Source: Azolla caroliniana | Taxonomy: Eukaryota > Polypodiophyta | NCBI GenBank assembly: GCA_043228905.1 | Contig: JBHGNT010000002.1 | Coordinates: 14,694,001 to 14,758,000 of the forward strand | Reading direction: 5' to 3' | DNA: 64,000 nucleotides | Shown here: positions 49,268-60,455 of the stretch, in pieces | Layout of the letters: each line of letters begins with the position of its first letter | How positions within the stretch are numbered: position 1 is the stretch's first letter | Made by a program: the position numbers and the translations under genes | Notes under the pieces: generated by a model | What the model saw: only the letters and a program-made list of their open reading frames with translations | Told to the model about the DNA's origin: nothing | The model's database searches: none

Positions 49268-51270
49268 TCATTCCAGCTCTTGTCCGAATCGGTCTCCCGA
49301 TTCGTTTTCCGGTTCCAGGCCCTTCACCACATCGGACCATGTTAGGGTCTTGGCCTTCTTCTTGCCTCCTCCTTTGTCAATTCTTCCCTCACCAGCACAA
49401 TCGGCAACTGCTTTGCCCTTGCCCGTTCCGGTGTCTTTGCCCATTCTCCCCCTCAAGTGTGGCATGTCGAGATGCTGAACACCAAGCATTTCGGTGAAGT
49501 GCTATAACTTGTCCGATCTGAGCGGTTTGGTGAAGATGTCGACAACTTGCCGATCCGAATGAACATACCGAAGTTCGACTTCACCGTTCAGGACACGAAG
49601 TGGTAGTGCACTTCTATGTGCTTTGCGCGAGCATGGAATATAGGGTTCTTGGCGAGCTGCATGCTGCCTATGTTGTCACAGTAGATCAGGATCAGGGTCG
49701 GCACCTCAATCCGCAGGTCTTGTAGTAGTCGCCGAAGCCAAATGGCTTGACAGGTGGCAACGGTAGCGCCTCGGTATTCAGCTTTAGTGCTCGAAAGGGC
49801 TATTGTTGCCTGCTTTTTGCTGCTCCACGCAATAGCCGCGCTACCAAGGGAAAACATATAGCCAGAGGTGGATCGGGGATCCGATGCATCGCCGGCCCAG
49901 TTGACATCCGTGTAGCCGACTAGCTCTTTGGTTATACTATGCCGGTATAACAATCCCCGTTCCTTCGTGCCACTCACATATCGCAAAATTTGATGCGCGC
50001 ATAGACGGTGCTCCATGGTCAACTTCTGCATATATTGGTTGATCACGCCGACCGGATAATTGATGTTAGGTTGGGTAATTGTCAGATATATAAGGCTTAC
50101 GATGATTTGTCGGAACCGTTTCTCATTGCAGGCCGCACTAGAGTTGGATCGGAGCTTGTATTTCCGGTCCAGGAGTGTGGAGATAGGTCGGCATTCCGTC
50201 ATGCCGAATTTGTAGAACATATTCAACACATAGTGTCTTTGTGAGAGCAATATTCCATCGGGGGTTCGGATCACCTCGATCCCAAGCAAATAGTGAAGGT
50301 CCCTCAAGTTCTTCATCTCAAATGCGCTCGACAACTGGGACTTGACTCGACTGATTTCATCGAGTCCGGGTCTGGTGATGATTAGATCATCAACATACAA
50401 CAGGATGCAAACTGGACCATCTAGAATTTGCCAAATGAATAAGAAAGAGTCAGACTTGGAGGCCGCAAACTCTATCTTACGCAACTGATGCGTGATCTTC
50501 GAATTCCAAGCTCTGGGGGCTTGCTTCAAACCATAAAGTGACTTCTTCAACCGGCATACCGTCGACTTGTTCATCTCCGTTTGGAAACCGGGGGGTTGGG
50601 TCATAAAGACCTCTTCTTCAAGATCACCTTGAAGAAATGCATTCTTCACGTCCATCTGGTGAAGATGCCACCCCCTTGCCGCAGGAACCACCAACACCAC
50701 ACAAACCGTTGTCATCTTCGCTACCGGAGTGAAAGTCTCGTCATAGTCAATTCCGTGGGTCTGTGCATATCCCTTTACCACTAACTGGGCCTTGTACCAA
50801 TTAACGAAACCGTCGGAATTGTACTTTACCTTGTACACCCACTTACATCCGATCGGTTTACAGTGTCGGGGAGGGTCAACTAGGTCCCATATGTCGTTGG
50901 CATCGAGTGCCCGCATTTCTTCCTTCATAGCGGCACGCCAATTTGCGTCCTTTGCCGCTTGTGTGTAGCCCTCCGGCTCACGCACTTCCGCCACCTTGGT
51001 CATGTACGCATAGTGATGTGCCATGTACTCATTGTACCCGTACCGCTTCACGGGGTTCTTCTGGCGGGAAGACGGGCATAACTTATCGTTACCCGGTTTG
51101 AGGCCCTTCTTGGCCGGTTCGGACTTTGTTCCCGAAGATCCGCCTTCTTCCTTACTGGAGTCATATTGGCTCCGATCCGAGTCAACATTGCCAGTTTCGT
51201 ATTCCGACATCTTCTTCTTCCCCTTCTCTTTGCGCGTGAATCGTCTCCTCGGTTCCTTGCGACTGGTCAT
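49268..51270 (-). pseudogene. Copia D RT, RNase H and C-terminal extension
   Basis: The frame 51270-49588 (560 residues) holds a basic linker (RRRFTRKEKGKKK), YGYNEYMAHHYAYMTKVAEV, CKPIGCKWVYKVKYN, GYAQTHGIDYDETFTPV, QMDVKNAFLQGDLEEEVFMT, the intact catalytic LLYVDDLII, and RNase H with YTDVNWAGDASDPRSTSGYM, LSSTKAEYRGA and YCDNIGSM. RNase H acidic residues are altered (DVDW to DVNW, STEAEY to STKAEY), which probably kills it. After a frameshift near 49588 the extension with LTWSDVVKGLEPEN follows to 49268. Confidence 0.9.
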
Positions 51271-52132
51271 CCGACTCAGCTACTAATTCGGTCCGCTCAA
51301 CCGAAACGATTCCGGACTCTAACCGAGAGTTTTGAACCCTTCTTCTTCTAACTGGATTGGTTCAGGTTCACTAGCCTCATCCTCCGGTAATGGGACGGGG
51401 TCGGAAGTAGAAATGGGGCATGGTCTTCTCCTCCAGCATTGCCCTTGCGGCGTTGATAAGAGACCGGTTCCTCCTCTTGGCCACACCGTTCTGTTCCGGT
51501 GTGTATCTGCAGCTGAACTCTCGCCGAATTCCCTTTTGCTATAGATAATTGTTCAATTGGCCGGAAAAATATTCTTTTCCGACATTCGAGTGCAGGCACT
51601 TGATCTTCCTCTCCGTTTCCCGTTCAACCAAACTTCGGAGGTTCCGGAAACACTCGAAGACTTCGCTCTTTTGCTCAATGAGGTAGATCCATGTGTGCCG
51701 ATTGTAGTCATCGATGAAGGAGATGAAATATCAACTCCCGCCAAGACTCACGTTCTGTGTCGGTCCCCATACATCCGAATGAATAAGGTTGAGCTTGTTA
51801 CAGCTACGATTACGTTCGGTGGGGAATGGAAACCAGTGTTGCTTCCCGAGTTGGTAGGCTTCACATACATGGGACTTCCGACCATTAAACTTCGGCAAAC
51901 CGAAAACAACTTGTTTCGTTTGCAAGTCTTGAAGCCTTCAATAATTGATGTGGCCGATCGGCTTGTGCCAGAGATCAATATCCGATTCAATCTTCTATCC
52001 TTTGGCGAACAAAGCGGTGCTGACGTCATTGGTGTCGAGGATAAACATCCTCTCGTCTTGGCGCCCTTGCACAATGATTTGGCCCTCTTCCTCGATGAAG
52101 CACCCGAGATGCGTAAACCGCACCTGCATCCC
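51271..52132 (-). pseudogene. Copia D integrase, deleted
   Basis: On the minus strand: CEAYQLGKQHWFPFPTERNR, HSDVWGPTQNVSLGGS (first Asp), a stop, YFISFIDDYNRHTWIYLIEQ, CLHSNVGKEYFSGQ (second Asp lost) and PEQNGVAKRRNRSL (Glu to Lys). Right after LEEKTMPHFY near 51400 it joins to the acidic linker, so the integrase C-terminus present in copia C is missing. Confidence 0.85.
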
Positions 52133-53386
52133 TTATTCAACAATCTGTCCAACCAACACCAGGTTCTTTGTGATGGTCAGAACGTGTAATACGTTCATTA
52201 GCTTCCCCCTATGTCCGACGTGGCTCAAAGGGACTTCTCCGACATGCACAATTGGGTGAGGAGTGTCATCTCTGGTGTCGACGACTCTCGGTTGTTCTGG
52301 TTTCTCCAAGAAGGAGAACCACTCTTTGTGGCTCGTCATGTGATTCAACGCACCGGAATCAACGTACCACACTTCCTCCGATTTGGAAGCGGTCTTCTTC
52401 ATCGAATTAGCCTCATGTTTGATCACCAAGGTTGGCCCTTTACCGGCCTTTCCGGTTTTGGATCCTCCTGATCCTTCTGCGTAGTGCGAGTATTGTTGGT
52501 TCTCTCTGCCGGCCTTGCCGGATCCCGATCTGTCCAAATTGGGGCGCTGCTTCCAACACTCACTTTCTCTGTGGCCCTTTTTACAATAGTACCAGCATTC
52601 TGTGTTGGCCTTTGCTTGCCGGCCTCTAGCACCACCTTGACTCCCCCTGCTTGTGGAGGGTTCGGAATTGCTGTCGACACGTTCTTTGTGCCTTCGGCCC
52701 AGCTCTTGCTAGTCGCTTCCATTGCGAGCTGACCCGCCTCATCCACCACGCCCACGGGGCTGATCCGCCTCCATGTACAACATCCGGTTGTCGGTGGGTG
52801 CACTTGTTGACGCACCGGCGTGGTTCTCCTCTACAAGGAGCATTGAATGTAAGTCGAAAAATGACGGCATATTCTCCCTTGTACATACAGCCGTTTGGAA
52901 CGCTCCAGACATAGACGCTAGGCCCCCAAGACAGATCTGCACCATCTCATCTTCCTCTACAGTGGCATTGATAGAGGCAAGTGAGTCACAGATCTCTTTG
53001 ATTCGGGCCATGTACTCAGCTACCGACATGTCCTTCTGTCGGACATTGCTCAACTCCTATCGGAGTTGCAGCTTCTGGGCCATAGTGCTTTCTGCAAAAA
53101 CCTTTTTCAGGTTTCCCCAAGCTTCTTTTGGTGTCTTGGCATCTCAGACATGGCTCAACATCTAGTCTCTGACACCAGACGCAAAGCAGTACATCACTCT
53201 GCTTGCCACTTGTTCCCACACTCGGAAATCCTTGTGTGCCGCATCAGGTGCTGTGTCGTTAGCGCCGTCAACATAGCTCTAGTAACCATGCCCAAGCAGG
53301 TACTGGTGCATCTGGTATGACCAAGATGCGTAGTTGGATCTGTCGAGCTTCTCCACCGGGAGCGAGCTAGCCATTCCTCTGTCCAT
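52133..53386 (-). pseudogene. Copia D gag and protease
   Basis: Start at ATG 53386 (MDRGMASSLPVEKLDRSNYA), with stops at GHGY-stop and GVRD-stop. The UBN2 core is open in 53053-52739 (MSVAEYMARIKEICDSLASI, VQICLGGL), followed by the knuckle CWYYCKKGHRESEC near 52600, whose second Cys is shifted. The protease frame 52537-52133 has WYVDSGALNHMTSHKEWFSF (active site DSGA) and NVLHVLTITKNLVLVGQIVE. Confidence 0.85.
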
Positions 53387-53463
53387 TTTGTTTTTCCTAT
53401 TCTTTACGAAGGTTAGGTTTTCTTCTTGAGCTAAGGTCAGCTGGAGAGGTTCTCAACCCTCGT

Positions 53464-53475
53464 GCTCTGATACCA
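53464..53475 (-). other. Primer binding site of copia D
   Basis: TGGTATCAGAGC on the minus strand next to the LTR, initiator-Met type. Confidence 0.92.
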
Positions 53476-53879
53476 TGTAAAAACGAATAGCGTGCGGAAG
53501 TAATAGAAAACTGAACACAGAAACACAGGTTTAATGGAGAGCTTGACAGTACGCGGGAGAGAGAGAGAGAGAGCAAAACAATTTAAATCTATTACAAAAC
53601 AATAATAGTTCTCTGTACATAAAACATGCTCAACAACACTATTTATACAAGTCCTAAGAGGACTGACAGAAGTACTATGTACTTCAATGCTCATACGAGT
53701 GTCTGACACTAACTATGAGACATTAACTACCTAGTAGTCTAGGCTACTACTAGGCTTTCGGTTACTGTTTGATCCAGCCAACCAGCTCCCCAGCTCACCG
53801 ACTCAATTGCTCACCGGCTCGCCGATCCGGCTCAGACTTATTCAACCAATCCGGATTTGGTTGAGGTTGCCGCCCAACA
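53476..53879 (-). repeat. 5' LTR of copia D
   Basis: 404 bp, TGTTGGGCGGCAACC to TTTTTACA on the minus strand. Confidence 0.92.
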
Positions 53880-54007
53880 TTTAGTACTAATATTACTATT
53901 ACATGCATATTCCTTGGTGATCAGTTGGAACAAGACTGATTTTTTAGTACTGAAGGTCTTAAATGTCCTCTTGATTTAGTACTGAAAATATTTGTAACAT
54001 TGTAGTC
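53880..54007. repeat. TTAGTACTAA repeat array, right part
   Basis: Continues the array at 47680-48498 after copia D, beginning with the right TTTAG duplication and including TTCCTTGGTGATCAGTTGG and GGTCTTAAATG. Confidence 0.75.
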
Positions 54008-55565
54008 ATGTTAGAACTAATGTACGATTATAATATGAATGTTGTAGTATCAAGCAACACCACACTAGGGAAGGTTACTGACCAACTAGCCCCCGCGCTA
54101 CTACGCACAGAGTCTGCTGCAAATTCCAAAGTTCATGGTCATTCCTTTGTGGTAACTGAGGAAATTTATGATGAAGATGAATGTATGAGAAAGGCCAATG
54201 GAATAGTTGAAGACGTGTTGCTTCAAACAAATTCTCCTAGCTCGGCACCCCTTGACTGTGTGAACGGCAATGCTAATTGTGTGTGAACTTTTAATAATGC
54301 AATGTTGCTATACTTCTAATTTCTTATGTTTCTATCAAAGAGCCTATGAAGAAGCGTAATGTTGCAAGGAAATTATATGGAAAGGGGAAGAAATGCAGAG
54401 TTCATTGTAGTGGTGGGTCATACAAATTCTCACAAACTTTGAGAGCTGTAAAGTTAATGAGTTAGAGTAAGACCACGTGCTTTTGTTGTTAGACAAGGAA
54501 GAAACATTTAATGAAAATGGAGATACCGATTCAGAGCCACAACATGAAGAAGAATTTATCGTGTTGTGAACCCTCTTATATAATAGTTATTTTGACCATA
54601 TCACCCAAGTGACAATAATGGTTTTGGCCTATTAATATATAGAAAGTGATGTAGAATCTTGGCATGATTTAGAGCCCCAACCTGAGACTGGTCCCATCCC
54701 AAGCAATAATTATGAGTGTGATACCAATGCAAACCAGGTCTTACAACACATGACAAACACAATCATCTGCAAAGACTCATATTCAAAAGTTCCGGATGGA
54801 GATGTAACAGTAGGTAAACGATTGTCCCTTAATCTAGTATGTTAATTGATATGGCTAGGTTCCTTCACTTTGTAAGAATGTGAATTGATATTGTTCTTGT
54901 TATTTTGGAATAGAAGAACATGGAGATTCCCAAATAGGATCAGATGATTCAGGCAGTCTATGGAGCAATCTTGATTTTTCAGACTCAAATAGCACCACAC
55001 ATGAGGAATGTGAAATCACCCAAGAAGAGAAGCTGAAGAACTTTGACAGTACCGTAAACATGGGGCAAGATTGTATCATTAAGGGGATTGTAGCTACCAC
55101 CCAAGAAGAGGAACAAGGTGGTACTACGAATCACATGTCTTACCAAAACACCGCAAATAGCCTGCACATGGAACAAGATTGTACAAAGAACCAGGTGTCT
55201 AGCTTCAATCATGAGGAGTTTGCAATGAAGATGGCAACCGCCCAAGAAGCGGAACATGTTTGTACTACGAATACCGTGTTACTGTAGAACACTGGTTCTA
55301 CCCATGAAGAGCAGATTAATGCTAATACTATCGACAAGATCTTCTTGGAAGTGTGTGTGTCTCAGGCAGTTGCAGTAGAGCACAAGGTTCCCTCAAGCTT
55401 GCCCCCCCCCCCCCCCCCTCCGATAATGAACTGCCACTCAGTAGTCTACTACATCGTGGCTTTAAGATGAAGAAAAGAAGAAGGGTGTGGAATCTGAGAA
55501 GAGTGTAACAAAAAATAGGCGCATTACAAGATCTAGAAAAACTAAAAACAAAGTTTTTTGTATTT
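54008..55565 (+). pseudogene. Gene C: acidic protein with basic tail, multi-exon
   Basis: Unrecognised. Open stretches separated by short AT-rich gaps look like exons: 54008-54286 (TTLGKVTDQLAPALLRTESA), ~54342-54466 (KKRNVARKLYGKGKKCRVHC), ~54494-54569 (acidic), ~54643-54811 (ESDVESWHDLEPQPETGPIP) and ~54912-55287 (GDSQIGSDDSGSLWSNLDFS). After a TAG at 55285 comes a basic end (SVTKNRRITRSRKTKNKVF) to 55565. Two internal repeats begin MGQDC and MEQDC and carry TTQEEE or TAQEAE. Plausible acceptors (ATCAAAG, GGAATAG) precede some exons. Exon limits are guesses. Confidence 0.45.
55402..55418. repeat. Poly-C tract
   Basis: Seventeen consecutive C in an otherwise AT-rich region, inside gene C before its basic tail. 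Confidence 0.97.
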
Positions 55566-56268
55566 AGATCGTTGTTTGTAATTGATTACCATATGAGCAA
55601 GTCTTTGATTAACTGCTTCTTGACACTGTTTTGGTTTACTTATCCTGAATTTGAACTTGATAGTATTTGAGTACTCATCTTAGTGACTAATTTAGTACCA
55701 ACTTGATATGCAATGTACTAACTTTGATACATATATTTGTAAGAATGTGAATTTGATACTATTTGAGGTCACATCTTAGTAAGAATGTCACTTGTTACGC
55801 ACACATATGACATTGACGCTTGCTATGGACACATATAGACAGGATATGTCTAGGTTAGTAAACACTTACAACAGTATTAGTTCTATATTTTAATACATAT
55901 GAACATGGTATGTATACTTGAACGAACCATTGTATTAGTACTAGCAATTAACATGTTCAATCTGTTCCCTCATCTAGTCAACCACACCCTCATGAGTGTA
56001 CCACACACTAGAAACATGTGTGGAATGAACACTCCTATCTTAGATATCTCTAGGTTAGGAAACACTTAACACAATTTTAGTACTAACCAAAGATATTTTT
56101 CACCATAAATTGTATGTAAAAGATACATACGTATCTAAACAAAACATTGAGATTAAGAGCTTTGTCATTGCAAACTCATAAGAAAACCAAAGATGATATA
56201 TTTCCATTCATTTGTAGGCCAGAGTTTACAAGACATGCGAATGTTACATATGAACAGTGCTTGCCATT
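55566..56268. other. AT-rich spacer between convergent genes C and B
   Basis: No frame. Scattered TAGTACTAA and ACTAACTTGATA repeats. Confidence 0.5.
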
Positions 56269-57130
56269 CTAAGAATTAAAGAGGGAGACCTCCCCCAATA
56301 TGTGTTCGTGAACCTCTTTGGGGACCTTGTAGACAGTGTTGTATCCTTTAACCTTGTGTTTTGCTTGACTCGTGGTGAACTTGATTGCGATGAAAGCGTC
56401 AACATAGATTATTGCAGTGGGTGCATCTTTTAATAATGCATACGTGTTCTTGCATTGTGGTAACTTTGCATAGTAGTTGCCATACCCGACACACTCACCA
56501 ATGTTGAACATGTTGCCCCAACTGTCCCTCACGACTTCTTCCAATATTGTATTTCCTTGCTTGCACACCACAATGTAGTAGTCTTCAAAATCTTCATTTT
56601 GAGGAGATTTGAGCACTACAAAATGATCTCCAACTTCCAATAATACTTCCAAGTCCTCACATTGGTTGTAGTATACAATATTGTTTGCATGTTCGTCTTC
56701 CTGGATATCCACACATTGTTCAATCTCAAGCTTCTATAGCTTCCATGGCTCCACAATTGATAGATTGGTGCATTCATCCCAAGCTTCATCTAAACACATG
56801 GAACAAAAGCATGATAAACTGCAGAATAACAATTGTGTTGTGTCCCTGCGACTAAACCCTAAAACACAATGGGTCTTGCACGTCCCTTTCACAATTTTAC
56901 AACCATACGATTTACTCCTATCCACCTCATTAGCACCAACCTCAATAAACAATCTATTCTTACTATCATCTGACATCTTCCATGTCAGCCACTCCACAAC
57001 ATCATGTGCATTTTGTAACTTTGCACCTTTATTATCCAACTGTTCCCTTGTAAGAGCACACTTGATCACAGCCCCCGGCCATCATGTTGTCCTTTTCCAT
57101 GTCCATACCCGAAGTAGTTCCATTGCATCC
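56269..57130 (-). pseudogene. Gene B, C-terminal part
   Basis: From ~57130 on the minus strand: WNYFGYGHGKGQHDG, a frameshift, AVIKCALTREQLDNKGAKLQ and NAHDVVEWLTWKMSD. After a break near 56734 comes EVGDHFVVLKSPQNEDFEDY, YYIVVCKQGNTILEEVVRDS, FNIGECVGYGNYYAKLPQCK, ending FNS. The HGKGxxDGxGxxxK motif is the hallmark I associate with a widespread unnamed eukaryotic protein family with transposase-like traits. It follows 58124-59453 after a ~1-kb repeat-filled gap. Confidence 0.6.
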
Positions 57131-58123
57131 TAATGTTTGTCAATGAGAAGTATTTGGGTGTTTTGCATGACAGTTAGCCAACAAACAAAGTTAGTGCATT
57201 ACTGGAGCTTACATCTCTTAACATGACTTAAACCAAAATTTCCACTAATGCACAAGAGAGGACAGTACTAAGTTATAAATTAAAAGAAATGAACGAGAGA
57301 GGACAATACTAAGTTATAAATTAAAAGAAATGAACGAGAGAGGATAGTACCAAGCTATTGATTAGTATTAATGCATGAGAGAGGACAGTCCTAAGTTATA
57401 ACTTGGTCTTAATGAACAAAGTTGGATAGTACTAAGTTAATAATTAGTAGTAATGAACAAAGTTGAACAATCATAAGTTATAAACTTGTGTTAATGAAAA
57501 AAGTTGGACAGTACTAAGTTATTATTTAGTACTAATGCACTAGAGAGACCCATCCTAATGAGTACTAATGAACAAAGTTATAAATGAGTACTAATGACCG
57601 AAAGAAGATAGTACTAAGTTATTCATTAGTACTAATGCACGACACAGGACAATACTAAGTTACAAATTAGTACTCCTGCATGTGGGATGACACCACAAAG
57701 TTATCAATTAGTACTTGTGAATGCGGGATCTGGGTACTAAGTTGTAAAACATAGTCAGTACTTGTGCATGTGGGATGATAGTGCTAAGTTGTAAAATAAG
57801 GGTACTTTACAAGGCGTTGAACCGTAATCAGTACTTGTGCATGTGGGATGATACTACTAAGTTGTAAAATAATGATACTTTTCAAGGCTTTGAACCATAC
57901 ATACAACACTTACACCATAATTAGTACAAACATTTCAAGACAATACAAACATTTCAAGAGAGTACTAGTGCATGTAGTAGGAGAATTAGTAATTGTATTT
58001 TATACAAACCTTTTTTATGACTGTTCATATAATACTCGTACTGGTAGGAAACTCAAGCAATAGATGATGTACTATGAAGTATTACCAAAATAGACTTCTA
58101 GTTATAAATACCAATCATATGGA
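57131..58123. repeat. Repeat array inside gene B (probable intron)
   Basis: About a dozen degenerate copies of a ~55-65-bp unit built on GGACAGTACTAAGTTATAAA followed by TTAGTACTAATGCACGAGAG. Clearest at 57250-57680; a variant unit (GTACTTGTGCATGTGGGATGA) at 57710-57860. Lies between two coding parts of gene B. Confidence 0.8.
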
Positions 58124-59453
58124 TTATTTCCTTGCAATGAAGTAGAAGGACCATGCCACCTTAAATTGCGAGGCAGCACCATCAGACCAGACCCAATGGC
58201 GATAAAAGTTAACACCCAAGGACAATAAATCTGCGTGGTGAAGCTTAAAACAATGTTGAACAAATTGCGTATCATGCTTTTTATCATCTAAAATATAGAA
58301 TATTGCTTTCTTATGTAACTCCCCATCTTTTCTCCAGTAGCAAATATGTACAAGTATTGTACATTGGTCATTGTACCAATGCATTGACTGAACCTCATTT
58401 TGAACTTTAAAGATATAGTTCTCTACAAAGTCAATAACAGATACCATAACATCTGGTGGTAAGTTATTTATACATTCCTTGAATTGTGAATTTTGCCAAT
58501 AACTCCTAAAGTTATGTGGAATGAACTCCCCGAGTTGCTTCTTAAACTCTGAGACAAGGGTAGCAGCACATGTCTCCTTATATACTTACTTGATACGCTT
58601 ACTAACGAGACCCTTACCTATATTTTCTATCATATACTCTAAATATTTCCATTTCACAATATGACAGTTATCCACGTCAACCTCCTGTCTACAAAATAAC
58701 GGTTGTGGGCAAACCTTACATGTTCTGACAAGACATGTACGATTATGCCACTCAGATGATGGTTGTTTTTCACAAACAAGAGACCTCCGTAACTCAGAAA
58801 TTGTTGCACAAGTCATGTTTCGCGCATTACATCTATTAGCACTCCCATTTGGTCTACATACCTCACAAGTGCAAACACATCCATCCCAATGTATACCCTT
58901 AGAATTAGTATGCATATTGTTCATGCCAAGCCTGAACATGTTCATTTTAATGTGGTACACACAACAACATGTGTTCCTCTCCTTTAACTTTGTAACAAAA
59001 AATGGTTTCAAACCTTGGAACTCGCGAAATCCAAGATTGATGATAGGATGTTGGTCTTTGAAGTTCATGAACAATTCAACCTACATCACTTAATAAATAG
59101 GCAACATTAATAGAAGCATTTAGTAAACAACAAAATATTTAAAACCAAATAGATAAAAAATTGAATTACCTCAGTCATCTCCAAGAAGTGTCTTGGGTGA
59201 ATCTAGTACCTACCCCGACTTATACGTTGTCTACATACATCTTTTTTATTCGTTGTCTACATACATCTTTTTTATTCGGTGAGACATGTGTGTGTTTTGC
59301 CTAAAAGGAACCCACTTCCTCAATAATCTCATGAGACAATGCATCACATCGTCGTCTACGGCCTAACCCCAACCACGTAAATTGATTTGATTGTATATTT
59401 GTTCGATGCTTCCTCAAGTTCCTTCTTTAGATACCAAGTGCTAAGGCAACTTT
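58124..59453 (-). pseudogene. Gene B, central transposase-like part
   Basis: From 59453 on the minus strand: RRNLRKHR, CDALSHEIIEEV, VSPNKKDV (with stops), then a frame from 59074 with FKDQHPIINLGFREFQGLKP, RNTCCCVYHIKMNMF, Cys/His-rich CVCTCEVCRPNGSANRC and CLVRTCKVCPQPLFC. One TAA near 58580 follows, then ETCAATLVSEFKKQLGEFIP, MHWYNDQCTILVHICYW, IFYILDDKKHDTQFVQHCFK and HWVWSDGAASQFKVAW. The spaced acidic residues in LDDKKHD, WSDG and later HGKGxxDG could form a DDE-type site. Function inferred; I know no name for the family. Confidence 0.6.
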
Positions 59454-59458
59454 AGTAT
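59454..59458. repeat. Target-site duplication of the solo LTR, left copy
   Basis: AGTAT, repeated at 60084-60088. Confidence 0.9.
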
Positions 59459-60083
59459 TGACGAGAACTGAACGTTCCTTATGCGCAACGCTCGGCCACA
59501 ACCGAGGTTAGAATGATACACAGAAAACGGGAAATAAAACACGAGACACAAAGGAGAGAAAAGGGTACACAGAATGTTTACGTGGAAAACCCCAAACTAG
59601 GGGAAAAAACCACGGCAGCCCACAGGCTGCAAACTATCACTAGGTTAGTATGTACAACAGTGAGTTCACGAAGGCAACGACCTCGTACTCACGATCTTCG
59701 CCACAGGCGGCGGTTACAACAGAGGCAACGACCTCTTTCTCTCACTCTCTCTCTGTACACAACGAGAATGACAACCACAACAACAGTTACCAAAAGTTTG
59801 CCCTAAGTCATATTTATACTAATATGACTTTTCGGCTATTTATAAATGTAGCCTCGATGGGCTCTCAGAAAACATATTTACGAATATGTCTCTTCATCCG
59901 GTTCTCACCGGGCCTGCACCATCCGGCTCTCCGTAGCCGGGTACTCCTCATCCGGTCTTCACCGGGTCTATATCATCCAGCTCTCCGTAGCCGGGTGCTC
60001 CTCATGCCGTTTCGGCCTCGGCTGAGTTTGTTCATCGGCACTGTTCTTCTCCCTTCCCATCCGGAGGGACCTGTCTCCCAACA
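59459..60083 (-). repeat. Solo LTR of the copia F family, inserted in gene B
   Basis: 625 bp from TGACGAGAACTG to CTCCCAACA on the plus strand, flanked by a perfect AGTAT duplication. It contains the hairpin CTCGGCCACAACCGAG, the GTGGAAAACCCC block and TATTTATACTAATATGAC. It splits the coding frame of gene B between its N-terminal and central parts. Confidence 0.92.
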
Positions 60084-60455
60084 AGTATCACTATATATTT
60101 TTTTAGTTGTACCATTTACAACCATGTGAAGGGCTACTCTCTTTGCACCAAGCTTATCTATTCTCTCTACCCCTTTCACTAAGTGTAGGGATGACTTCAT
60201 ACACTCTACAATTTCCTCTGAAACACATTGGTCCCTAAACTTAATATTTTCCATGTCTTCATTCAAAAGTTGATGGTGCAATACTCTAGAGATAATATCC
60301 CTATGATCCTCCAAGCTAAATCTCTCAATTGCTTCTAGTAAATAATGGACTACGTGAAGAACCAACCGTCTCTTGCTCCTCTTAGACATAGATTTGCTAA
60401 GGGACACCTCGCTCTTCTCATTGACGACCATTGTCACTCTCATATATTCCAGCAT
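60084..60455 (-). pseudogene. Gene B, N-terminal part
   Basis: Open frame from the ATG at 60455 to the solo LTR: MLEYMRVTMVVNEKSEVSLS, SKRSKRRLVLHVVHYLLEAI, RFSLEDHRDIISRVLHHQLL, CMKSSLHLVKGVERIDKLGA and KRVALHMVVNGTTKKIYSD. Basic and helical, possibly DNA-binding. The frame continues at 59453 once the LTR and one AGTAT copy are ignored. The true start may lie further upstream in an unseen exon. Confidence 0.6.

Larger units (their letters stand above)
48499..53879 (-). mobile_element. Copia D, both LTRs and target duplication, internally deleted
   Basis: 5.38-kb minus-strand copia with 3' LTR 48499-48940, 5' LTR 53476-53879, primer site, polypurine tract and TTTAG duplication. Gag, protease, integrase, RT and RNase H are present in order, but deletions and stops break it. 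Same family as A and C. Confidence 0.95.

Noticed and set aside
51557-52189. 210-codon plus-strand frame
   Set aside because: Antisense shadow of the copia D integrase, which shows clear motifs on the minus strand.
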